Part shown: positions 57,434 to 64,000 of the stretch, in pieces
Numbering within the stretch: position 1 is the first letter of the stretch
How the letters are laid out: every line of letters starts with the position of its first letter
Origin: Anaerolinea sp.
Lineage (GTDB): Bacteria; Chloroflexota; Anaerolineae; Anaerolineales; Villigracilaceae
Direction of reading: 5' to 3'
DNA: 64,000 bases
Assembly: GCA_020723805.1 (NCBI GenBank)
Contig: DYID01000002.1
Coordinates: 1-64,000 of the forward strand
The notes under the pieces: model-generated
What the model saw: the letters and a program-made list of their open reading frames with translations, nothing else
Told to the model about the DNA's origin: nothing
The model's database searches: none
Made by a program: the position numbers and the translations under genes

Positions 57434-59353
57434 TCAGCCCATCATGTCCTTCAGGATTTCCTTCAATTCGGCGCGGCGCTTCTGATATGCCTCGTCGGAA
57501 ATCTTTTTGGCGCGGTGCAGGTCGTCGAGGGCGATGATGGCGTCCATCACATCTTCGGAAGACTCGAACTCTTCTTCTTCGTCCTCCTCGTCCTCCTCAG
57601 CGGCTTCCTCCTCTTCTGTGCGTTTGCGGTCACGCAGATAGAGCCACGCCCCCGCCAGGATGAGCGCCACGCCCAGCCCGCCAGCGCCGATGAGCAGGGT
57701 GGTGTTGCGTGTAAACGCAGTGTCAGCGCTGGAGGCGGTCTTTGGCGCGCCGGAGATGGTAAATTCGAGCGTGCTGCCCGCCTGCAAGCCGCTTGCCGTG
57801 TATGCCTGATAGTTCATCCCCTGGATGTTTTGGGCGGCGTCTTTGGTGATGCCCTCGCCCTTGACCTCCATGCCCTCCGGCACGAAAATGCGCACGGTGT
57901 TCACCGCCAGCGTCAGCGGCTGGGCAAGGGAGATTTCCTTGGCGGGCGTCACCGAAGAGAAGGCGAGCAGACCATACGGCTGTTCGCTGGGCGGCATGGC
58001 AAAGCCGTCGGCGGTGCCGATGAAGCGGGCGCTGTCCTGCATGGCTTCGTAGCCGAGTCCCTCCGCGCCGACGGGGAACTTCAGGAACGGAATCTCCTGC
58101 TGGGAGCCCATGGAGACCGCAACGATTTTTTCGCTGGGGTTGCGGAAGGTGTACATCGCAAGGATTTGATACGCCGTCTCATTTTCCACGCTCAGGAACA
58201 GGTTCAGTTCGTCCATTGCCAGCACGGAGGTATCGTCTGTGACTCCGTACAGCACCAGCGGCGGCAGTTCCACCGCGGTCTGCCCCGCCTGCACAATGGC
58301 GAACTCGGAACTCAATTCGATGCCGCCGTAAGTCACCTCCGCAAGGAAGATGCGGTTTTCGGGCATCTCCACATTCTCGAAGGCAAACGTACCGTCGGAC
58401 GCCACCGTGCCTTCCAGCGTCAGGACTTCCTGCGTGCCGGCGTTGGGATTGGCAAAGTCATGTTCGAAGCCGCGCAGAGTGACGGTCATGCCTTCGGGGA
58501 GGTCGGCGCCGGTGCGATTCTCGATGGAGCCGCGCACGGTGCCGAAACCTTCGATGACGACGGGCGTCGCTTCAGGCGTGACTGGAGCCTGCTCGGTCCC
58601 TTCGGGCGTTTCTGCGGCTGACGGCGTTCCCGCCTCAGCGGAGACGGCGCTTGGGCTGGCAGAGACAGGCGTCCCCTGAGGTTGAGGCGAGGGCGTCGGT
58701 TCGGTTTGAGCAGTCTCGGTGGTGTAGGTCAGCGAGCGCAGGTATTCCGCCACTGCCCACATTTCTTCATCGGAGAGGTTTTCTCCAAAGGCGGGAATCT
58801 CCTCGTTGCCGAGCCGCACAATGCGCGCCAGCGCCACCGTGCTCAAGCCCGCCATGCGCGCCGGGTCTTTGAAGTAATCGAGGGGACAGTCCGCGCAGTT
58901 GGCTTCGAAGAGTTCCTTGCCTTTGGCGATTTCCTCTTCGGAAGTGTGCAGAGACATGATGTAGGCGACCACGTCCCAGCGTTCCTGGTCGTTGAGGCTG
59001 GCGAAGGGCGGCATGAAGCGTTCGATCCTGCCGCGTGTAACGACGGTGTACCAGGCGGCGGGCGAGGCGGGGCGGGCAATCTCGGGCAGCGCAAATGCGG
59101 GAACAGTGACGCCCAGTTGAATGCCTTGCGGTCCGTCGCCCATGCCGGTGGCGCCGTGACAGGCGGCGCATTTTTCCATGTAGATGGCGGCGCCGTTGGC
59201 GATATTGGGCGTTTGCGGCGGGACGAGCGCCAGCGTGGGCATGGGCGTCGGCGGGACGTAGCCGGGCGGCGGTGTGACATCCTCGGCGAGGCTCATGTTG
59301 CAGGCGGTGAGGAGGGTGGTGAGAAGAAGAAGGGTGGCGATGCGTAATTTCAT
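57434..59353 (-). CDS. membrane-anchored cytochrome c fusion protein in the ccm operon
   Basis: A 639-residue lipoprotein (lipobox LTAC, Cys18). Residues about 48-215 form two class I cytochrome c domains: the first has CAACH (Cys62, Cys65, His66) and Met after MPPF; the second reads CADCPLD, with His replaced by Pro (Cys153, Cys156), so its haem site is incomplete. A Pro/Thr linker leads to a carboxypeptidase-regulatory-like beta domain and a large beta region, then a membrane helix (TTLLIGAGGLGVALILAGAWLYL), an acidic stretch and a short helical C-terminus. It likely acts as an electron carrier or substrate for maturation. The unusual acidic tail may bind a cytoplasmic partner. Confidence 0.87.
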   Translation of the reverse strand: MKLRIATLLLLTTLLTACNMSLAEDVTPPPGYVPPTPMPTLALVPPQTPNIANGAAIYMEKCAACHGATGMGDGPQGIQLGVTVPAFALPEIARPASPAAWYTVVTRGRIERFMPPFASLNDQERWDVVAYIMSLHTSEEEIAKGKELFEANCADCPLDYFKDPARMAGLSTVALARIVRLGNEEIPAFGENLSDEEMWAVAEYLRSLTYTTETAQTEPTPSPQPQGTPVSASPSAVSAEAGTPSAAETPEGTEQAPVTPEATPVVIEGFGTVRGSIENRTGADLPEGMTVTLRGFEHDFANPNAGTQEVLTLEGTVASDGTFAFENVEMPENRIFLAEVTYGGIELSSEFAIVQAGQTAVELPPLVLYGVTDDTSVLAMDELNLFLSVENETAYQILAMYTFRNPSEKIVAVSMGSQQEIPFLKFPVGAEGLGYEAMQDSARFIGTADGFAMPPSEQPYGLLAFSSVTPAKEISLAQPLTLAVNTVRIFVPEGMEVKGEGITKDAAQNIQGMNYQAYTASGLQAGSTLEFTISGAPKTASSADTAFTRNTTLLIGAGGLGVALILAGAWLYLRDRKRTEEEEAAEEDEEDEEEEFESSEDVMDAIIALDDLHRAKKISDEAYQKRRAELKEILKDMMG

Positions 59354-59363
59354 GAAATTATCC

Positions 59364-59422
59364 TGCGCGTAGGATGCGCTCTCTTGCGCATACGACGGCG
59401 TTGGAGAGCGCCGTTTACGCGT
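59364..59422. repeat. GGCGTTGGAGAGCGCC-type repeat pair
   Basis: GCGCTCTCTTGCGC and ACGGCGTTGGAGAGCGCCGT followed by TTACGCG, two members of the TAGAGA-type palindrome family side by side. Confidence 0.65.
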
Positions 59423-59449
59423 AATTGTGGTGGCTTAGAAACTGATGTT

Positions 59450-59543
59450 ATGCAATTTCCTCGTAGGGCGACACACCGTCCCTGCAAGGGGGGATGCCGC
59501 CTGAAAAGACGAGATAAATCTCGCCCTGCTGCGTAAGGTGGGT
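59450..59543. repeat. double-REP element, variant copy
   Basis: TATGCAATTTCCTCGTAGGG, then a replaced first palindrome (GCGACACACCGTCCCTGC...), CTGAAAAG, ACGAGATAAATCTCG, then CTGCGTAAGGTGGGTTA. The right end overlaps the stop codon of the next gene. It is more diverged than the copies at 51264 and 55793. Confidence 0.75.
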
Positions 59544-60067
59544 TAGGAGAGTGACTTTCCGCACGAAGGGCAGAATTTATCGGAGGCGAGGACAGGCTTG
59601 CCGCACTTGGGACAGAAGCCCGCGGATTTGGTCTTGCGGGCTTTGCGGCGCGAAGCGATGAGCGATTCGATGTCGTCGTCGGTCAGCTCTTTCGGTTTGG
59701 CGGAGGCATCGGCGCGGCGGGCGGCAACGGCTGTCTCGATGCGCGCTTCGACATCTGTCTCTCCTTTCCCATTGGGGGAGGGGGGGAGGGCAGAGATCGA
59801 ATCAATTTTCCGCAGGATGTCTGCACCCTTTTGCAGGAGGGCGGCGCGCTGAACGGGGTAATCTTCTTCGGGGATTTTGCCCAGTTTGAAGTCGAAGTCC
59901 AGTTCCTGCAGGGCATTGACCACGCGGTCGCGTTCGGCGAGCAGGGAGGAAAGTTCATGCTCCTCCGTTGTCACGCGGCGTCCGTATTGTTCGAGCAGGG
60001 GGGAATACAAATACAAACCGACGAGGATGGCGATTCCGGAGGTGAGCAGGATGGCGGCGATTTCCAT
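59543..60067 (-). CDS. CcmI-like anchor with C-terminal zinc ribbon
   Basis: A 174-residue protein: an N-terminal membrane helix (ILLTSGIAILVGLYLY), a coiled-coil with LLAERDRVVNALQELDFDFKLGKIPEEDYPVQR as in the CcmI/CycH N-terminal region, then a spacer with an LTPNPSP-type insertion (SALPPSPNGKGET) and a zinc ribbon (CPKCGKPVLASDKFCPSCGKSL). CcmI assists haem ligation by holding apocytochrome; a zinc ribbon in place of TPR repeats is unusual. GAGG precedes ATG 60067. The order next to ccmG and ccmH supports the role. Confidence 0.78.
   Translation of the reverse strand: MEIAAILLTSGIAILVGLYLYSPLLEQYGRRVTTEEHELSSLLAERDRVVNALQELDFDFKLGKIPEEDYPVQRAALLQKGADILRKIDSISALPPSPNGKGETDVEARIETAVAARRADASAKPKELTDDDIESLIASRRKARKTKSAGFCPKCGKPVLASDKFCPSCGKSLS
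59758..59793. repeat. LTPNPSP-type palindromic repeat in a coding region
   Basis: CTCCTTTCCCATTGGGGGAG plus a G-run; read in frame as LPPSPNGKGE between the coiled coil and the zinc ribbon. Confidence 0.7.
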
Positions 60068-60074
60068 GTGTCCT

Positions 60075-60662
60075 CTACTCGGCAAGCATGGGGTCTAGGA
60101 TGTCTTGGATTTGCTGGAGCGAGGTGAACGGTCCGACTTGGACGTAATGCAGAACGCCTTCGCGGTCAATGAAATAAGTCTCCGGCACGCCCTTGATGCG
60201 GAAGTATTGCGAGATGCGTGTGGCGAGATCGGGTCCGTTGGGGAAGGTGATGCCGAACTTTTTCAAATATACGCGCGCTTCGGGTTCGGTGTCCACATAA
60301 TCCACGCCGAGGAAGATCACCTTGCCGGTCGGCTCATACAGTTCCCAGGCGCGCTGTAATTCGGCGGCTTCCTGTTCACAGGGCTTGCACCACGACGCCC
60401 AAAAGTTAATGACCACCACCTTGCCGCGAAAATCCGAAAGTTTGACTTCGCCGGCGCCCTGGTATTCGTAGCCGCTGAACAGAGGCAGGGTGAAGTCGTC
60501 CACGGCATGACCCGGTTGGATGGTTCCCTGTTGGGCGCGGTTCAGTCCCATGGCGACGATGACCAGCAAACCCGCCAGAAACGCCCAGATGATGACCTGT
60601 GCCCAGAGAGGGACGCCCTTTCGCGCTGGTGCAATGTTCGTTGATTCCGTCATCTGTGTCAT
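60075..60662 (-). CDS. ccmG: thioredoxin-like CcmG/DsbE (ResA-type)
   Basis: A 195-residue protein with an N-terminal membrane anchor (about 19-41) and an extracytoplasmic thioredoxin fold: VINFWASWCKPCEQEAAEL (Cys92, Cys95) and the cis-Pro loop GVPETYFID. It reduces the haem-binding cysteines of apocytochrome c. WCKPC differs from the usual WCxxC only in its inner pair. Its ATG overlaps the ccmH stop (ATGA). Confidence 0.94.
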   Translation of the reverse strand: MTQMTESTNIAPARKGVPLWAQVIIWAFLAGLLVIVAMGLNRAQQGTIQPGHAVDDFTLPLFSGYEYQGAGEVKLSDFRGKVVVINFWASWCKPCEQEAAELQRAWELYEPTGKVIFLGVDYVDTEPEARVYLKKFGITFPNGPDLATRISQYFRIKGVPETYFIDREGVLHYVQVGPFTSLQQIQDILDPMLAE

Positions 60663-61162
60663 TTCCTTTTCTTCAATTCTTCTTCCATGCGGCGGATGTA
60701 ATCATCCTGCGGGACCGGCGCCGCATCGTCCGTCGGGACGGCGGATTCGACTGCGACCGGCTTGATCCACATCCGAAACCCTCGAAAGAGCAAGAATGCG
60801 CCTGCCAGGAAGGCGAGCGCCGGCACGAGGTACGAAGCGATGCGGTTGGGCGGTTCGCTCAGCACGCGCGCGCCGTAATGCGTCACGAAATACTGCTTGA
60901 TTTCCTCCTCGCTCTTCCCCTCCGCCAACTGCTGGCGGATCAGTTCCCGCCATTGACGGCACGCCTCGGTGGGGCATACATCGAGCGGCGTGCTTTCACA
61001 CACGGGACAGTACAATTCCTTGGCGATTTTGTTCACCTCGTCGTCGGTGGGCATGTCGTCCTGCGCGAAGACGGTCGTCGCCAGCAGGAGCGAAACCACG
61101 AGCGCGAGGAGAATTGCGAGTGGTAATTTGTAATTCGTAATTCGTAATTTAATGTTCGACAT
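60659..61162 (-). CDS. ccmH: CcmH, apocytochrome thiol-reduction protein
   Basis: A 167-residue protein: a signal/anchor helix (about 14-32), then the CcmH domain with CPVC (Cys52, Cys55, equivalent to LRCxxC) and two further Cys (63, 68), the helix IRQQLAEGKSEEEIKQYFVTHYG, and a C-terminal membrane helix (YLVPALAFLAGAFLLF). It keeps apocytochrome c reduced for haem ligation with CcmF and CcmG. The two extra cysteines are unusual and might bind metal. The start at 61162 has GAGG; the first codons (NIKLRITNYKLP) read through an AATTCGTAATT repeat. Confidence 0.92.
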   Translation of the reverse strand: MSNIKLRITNYKLPLAILLALVVSLLLATTVFAQDDMPTDDEVNKIAKELYCPVCESTPLDVCPTEACRQWRELIRQQLAEGKSEEEIKQYFVTHYGARVLSEPPNRIASYLVPALAFLAGAFLLFRGFRMWIKPVAVESAVPTDDAAPVPQDDYIRRMEEELKKRK

Positions 61163-61198
61163 TTCAACCTCGGTAATTACCATTTACCAATTACCACC
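61116..61198. repeat. AATTCGTAATT/TAATTACC simple repeats
   Basis: GTAATTTGTAATTCGTAATTC-like units read as N-terminal codons of ccmH, and GGTAATTACC-type units upstream of it. Confidence 0.6.
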
Positions 61199-63264
61199 TA
61201 ATCCGCCGCGCTGGTCTGGCGGGCGCGCCGCTCCGCGCGGACGGTCACACGCTGCGGGTCCTTGTCGGGCCAGGCGGCGATGATGACGCCCACGAGGAAG
61301 AGCAGGCTTCCCAGCCACAGCCAGTTGACCAGCGGATTGACGAAAATCTTGAAGGTGGTGCTTTCCTGGTTGATGGGTTCCCAGTCAATCAGCAGGACGT
61401 ACACTTCATCCTTGAGCGAAGCCAGTTGACCGGGGATGGTCATGGGCTGTTGGGTGTCGAAGTAGAAGTCCTTGCGCGGGTGCAGGTTGCCAAGCAGGTT
61501 GCCGTTGGCATCGTACACTTCGACCACGGCGCGCGTGTAGTTGACGCCCGCGCCGGGGTTATCCCACGAGGCGACTTCCTTGTACTTGATGGTATAGCCG
61601 GCAAGTTCCAGTGAGTCGCCGATGGCGAGGGTGCCCTGAGTCTCCACTTGGAAGAGTTCGATGCCGAGGATGCCGATTGCCATCAGCATCATGCTGAGGT
61701 GGATGATGTATCCGCCATAGCGGCGGCGGTTGCGCCCGGTCAGATTCCAGAAAGCGACGAAGATGTTTTCACCCTGGCTGCGCTGACGCGCCAGCGCGCC
61801 GCGCCCATACTCGTAAAGCGTGACGAGGATGACCAGCGCCACGAGGAAGAAGCCCACCAGCGCGATGACGTTGCGGGTGTAGGTGAAGGCGAGGACGGTG
61901 GTCACTATTGCCGCACCCAGCGCCGGCTTCCAGAGGGCGCGTCCCAGCGTCTTGACGGTGGAATGTCCCCAGGCGGAGAGCGGCGCGACGCCCATCAACA
62001 GCATCAACCCGGCGAACAGCGGAGAGGTGGCGCGCTCGTAGAACGGCGGTCCGACGGTCACCTTTTGACCGGTGAACAGTTCCGAAATCAACGGGTAGAT
62101 GACGCCCCAGAAGGAGACGACCAGAATGCCCATGAACAACAGGTTGTTGAGCAGGAACAGCGCCTCGCGCGAGAGCAGGGAGGTCATCTGCGTTTCGGAT
62201 TTGAGCAAGTCCCAGCGGTAGATGATGAGACCCACCGAGGTAATCAGTGTAACGCCGATGAAGGCAAAGAACAGCGGACCGATGGCGCTCTGAGCGAAGG
62301 AATGTACCGAGGACAACACGCCGGAGCGTGTGAGGAACGTGCCGAAGATGACCAAGTCATAGGTCAGGATGATGAGCAGCATGTTCCAGTGTTTGAACAT
62401 GCCGCGCTTTTCCTGAATCATGACCGAGTGCAGGAAGGCGGTGCCGGTCAGCCAGGGCATGAATGCCGCAATCTCGACCGGGTCCCAGCCCCAATAGCCG
62501 CCCCAGCCCAGCACGTCGTATGCCCAGCGTCCGCCCAGCACAAGACCGGCGGAGAGGAACAACCACGCCCACAACGCCCAGCGGCGGGTGATGCGAATCC
62601 AGCGGTCATCGGTGCGCCCGGTGATGAGCGCCGCCATGGCAAAGGCGTAGGGGATGACGAAGGAGACGAAGCCGAGATACAGCATGGGCGGATGGATGAT
62701 CATGCCCGGGTGACGCAGAAGCGGGTTCAATCCGCGCCCGTCGGAGGGGGTGAAGAGGATGCTGTTCGCCGGCTGAATGGTGTAGGCGGCGATCTCTCCG
62801 CCGAAGGTTTGGTAGAGTTTGGCAAACGGATTCTCGAAGAAGACGTTCATGCCGATGAAGAACGCCATCGTCACGCCGCCGACCACAATAACCCAGGGCA
62901 GGAACTCGCGGTCACGGTCCCATTTGCGCAGGGTGACCAGCGAGGTGAACGCCGACATCAGCCACGACCAGAACAGCAGCGATCCTGCCTGCCCCCCCCA
63001 CCAGGCGGTCACTTTGAGGTAAAGGGGCATCGAGCGGCTGGTCACTTCATAGACAAACTGAACTTCATAATGGTCGTTCACCAGCAGGTACACGAGAACA
63101 CCGGCGGCAAGCGTGAGCAGGGGCCAGGTCAAGAGCATGGCGCGGCGGGCGCTTTCCACCATGGCGGGCTTCTTCTTCAGCTCGCCATAGACCGCCGCAT
63201 ACACGCTGTACAGCGCGGTTAGAAACGCTACGACTAAAACACCATATCCGAAATCTGCAATCAT
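61198..63264 (-). CDS. ccmF: CcmF, haem lyase core subunit
   Basis: A 688-residue membrane protein with about 14-15 helices. The tryptophan-rich WWD motif is WGGYWGWDPVEIAAFMPWL, with conserved haem-handling segments HPPMLYLGFVSFVIPYAFAMAAL, TRSGVLSSVHSFA and the FLVALVILVTLYEYG region; a beta-rich extracytoplasmic segment lies near residues 540-640. It transfers haem from CcmE to reduced CxxCH motifs of apocytochrome c. It sits between ccmE and ccmH. GAGGAG precedes the ATG. Confidence 0.96.
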   Translation of the reverse strand: MIADFGYGVLVVAFLTALYSVYAAVYGELKKKPAMVESARRAMLLTWPLLTLAAGVLVYLLVNDHYEVQFVYEVTSRSMPLYLKVTAWWGGQAGSLLFWSWLMSAFTSLVTLRKWDRDREFLPWVIVVGGVTMAFFIGMNVFFENPFAKLYQTFGGEIAAYTIQPANSILFTPSDGRGLNPLLRHPGMIIHPPMLYLGFVSFVIPYAFAMAALITGRTDDRWIRITRRWALWAWLFLSAGLVLGGRWAYDVLGWGGYWGWDPVEIAAFMPWLTGTAFLHSVMIQEKRGMFKHWNMLLIILTYDLVIFGTFLTRSGVLSSVHSFAQSAIGPLFFAFIGVTLITSVGLIIYRWDLLKSETQMTSLLSREALFLLNNLLFMGILVVSFWGVIYPLISELFTGQKVTVGPPFYERATSPLFAGLMLLMGVAPLSAWGHSTVKTLGRALWKPALGAAIVTTVLAFTYTRNVIALVGFFLVALVILVTLYEYGRGALARQRSQGENIFVAFWNLTGRNRRRYGGYIIHLSMMLMAIGILGIELFQVETQGTLAIGDSLELAGYTIKYKEVASWDNPGAGVNYTRAVVEVYDANGNLLGNLHPRKDFYFDTQQPMTIPGQLASLKDEVYVLLIDWEPINQESTTFKIFVNPLVNWLWLGSLLFLVGVIIAAWPDKDPQRVTVRAERRARQTSAAD

Positions 63265-63276
63265 GGAGTCTCCTCG

Positions 63277-63311
63277 TTAAAAAACCCTAAAGGCATTGTA
63301 TCCTTTAGGGC
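63277..63311 (-). terminator. terminator or attenuator between ccmE and ccmF
   Basis: CCCTAAAGG (63285-63293) and CCTTTAGGG (63302-63310) with an 8-nt loop; on the minus strand the stem is followed by a run of six T. Only 14 bp then remain before the ccmF start, so it may limit expression of the operon downstream of ccmE. Confidence 0.8.
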
Positions 63312-63319
63312 TGTCAAAA

Positions 63320-63802
63320 CTAATTCGACGCTGCCTGTTCCGGCACAGCCTCTTCGTATTTGGTTGGGCATTTGAGCAGGAGTTCATCGGCGTAGAAGAT
63401 GCCGTCTTCGCCGAGTTTGCCGGTCACGATTGCCTGCGCTTCATGGCGGAGCAGGTCGGGCTTGGGACCGACATAGACGATCTTGAGCCGCGAGCGTGTC
63501 GGGTCGAGCACTGCCTGATGCAGCGCCTCTGCCAGACCGCCTTCATCTGCGATCAGAGCCTGGTCGCCGGGGACGTGCGCCACCTCGAAAGTCAGGGTCA
63601 GCGTTTGCGGGTCGTATTGAATCGTGTCGCCGATGACCGCGCCGGAAACGCGCAGGTTCCTGCCCGTCACCTCGGAGCCTTTTGCTTTGAGTTCGTCAAT
63701 GGTCAGGAAGTATTCCGAAGTCGCCGCAGTGGACGTCCAGATGAGAAAAACCACGGCTCCCAAAATCAGCAAGCCGCCGATAACGAATTTATTGATCTTC
63801 AT
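63320..63802 (-). CDS. ccmE: CcmE, haem chaperone of the CxxxY type
   Basis: A 160-residue protein: an N-terminal anchor (VIGGLLILGAVVFLIWTS), an OB-fold core (LRVSGAVIGDTI, LTFEVAHVPGD, RLKIVYVGPKPDLLRHEAQAIVTGKL) and the haem-binding tail LLLKCPTKYEEA, where Cys145 replaces the His of the classical HxxxY motif (Tyr149). This CxxxY type is known from some archaea and bacteria. It carries haem covalently from CcmC to CcmF. It is the first gene of the operon. Confidence 0.95.
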   Translation of the reverse strand: MKINKFVIGGLLILGAVVFLIWTSTAATSEYFLTIDELKAKGSEVTGRNLRVSGAVIGDTIQYDPQTLTLTFEVAHVPGDQALIADEGGLAEALHQAVLDPTRSRLKIVYVGPKPDLLRHEAQAIVTGKLGEDGIFYADELLLKCPTKYEEAVPEQAASN

Positions 63803-63991
63803 GAAGCGCCTCCAAAAACGCGATAAGGTGATTTTTACGACTGACGAGTATTTTCACATGCTGAGATTAATTAGCCGTGAGAAGTGCTGGCGATGAATGT
63901 CATGAAACCCTCCCCCAATTTGTCTTTGCCGGCTGTTACGTCGTTCCTGCCCGGCGGATACAGTGCTGGAACACGAGATTGTCTCTTAAAA

Positions 63992-64000
63992 ACTCACCTT
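63992..64000. repeat. start of a further double-REP element, cut by the window edge
   Basis: ACTCACCTT matches exactly the left terminal repeat of the copies at 51264 and 55793, and the element would continue beyond the window. Between ccmE and this point (63803-63991) nothing coding was seen. Confidence 0.4.

Noticed and set aside
61648-63222. 524-codon open frame on the plus strand
   Set aside because: Shadow of ccmF; Glu/His/Gln-rich sequence unlike a real protein.

Overview
The window looks like chromosomal DNA from a GC-rich, environmental member of the Chloroflexota, most likely class Anaerolineae. This is an inference from the ensemble: many PT/TP-rich lipoproteins, a huge DUF11/SdrD-type surface protein, a system I (Ccm) cytochrome c maturation operon whose CcmE is of the CxxxY type, and abundant short palindromic repeats, some inserted in frame in genes. 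No rRNA, tRNA, CRISPR array, integrase or transposase was seen.

Layout. (1) 1-5.5 kb, minus strand: a left-edge fragment beside a TTTC tetranucleotide tract, FdhD, a YHS-type metal-binding protein, a GH13 alpha-glucosidase, a cytochrome b5-like protein, a LysM protein and TerC. (2) 5.7-10.3 kb, plus strand: an IclR-like regulator fused to a flavin/PNPOx domain with a 38-bp palindromic operator, then an ABC permease, a DUF4832-type lipoprotein and an NMT1/ThiY-type binding protein, with no ATPase. (3) 10.5-13.1 kb: a NarL-type two-component system with an intervening membrane protein; 13.3-16.7 kb: two polysaccharide-deacetylase-like lipoproteins. (4) 16.7-34.5 kb, minus strand: a seven-gene surface operon of a 2142-aa surface protein, three multicopper-oxidase-like proteins with progressively lost copper ligands, a membrane protein, a subtilase and a beta-helix protein; upstream lie a pseudo-receiver and a second NarL/HisKA_3 system (34.6-37.2 kb). 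(5) 37.5-49.3 kb: an HD-GYP protein, a small DUF2283 gene pair, a penicillin acylase homologue with an in-frame REP array, a beta-carbonic-anhydrase-like protein, small proteins, an HdrD/GlpC-like Fe-S membrane oxidoreductase and a LysR regulator. (6) 49.5-54.7 kb: a lipoprotein with four rhodanese domains, a 13-haem cytochrome c gene interrupted by one in-frame UGA, and a lytic transglycosylase-like protein. (7) 54.8-63.8 kb, minus strand: ccmE-F-H-G-I-like, a cytochrome c fusion protein, then ccmA-B-C-D, including a 59-aa ccmD-like gene.

How it fits together: blocks 5-7 read as an extracytoplasmic electron-transfer and sulfur-handling region (multihaem cytochrome, rhodanese lipoprotein, Fe-S reductase) next to the machinery that attaches haem c. 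Block 4 is a cell-surface structure operon probably controlled by the adjacent two-component system.

The most notable observations are: (a) the UGA inside the multihaem cytochrome gene, followed 17 nt later by a strong hairpin with a G-first 3-nt loop, which is compatible with a selenocysteine insertion element; (b) a family of about 85-bp elements made of two opposed GTAG-headed palindromes bounded by terminal inverted repeats, found four or five times between genes, with an expanded relative encoding about 70 residues just before the predicted autoproteolytic serine of the acylase; and (c) several TATAAT-N7/8-ATG starts that imply leaderless transcripts.
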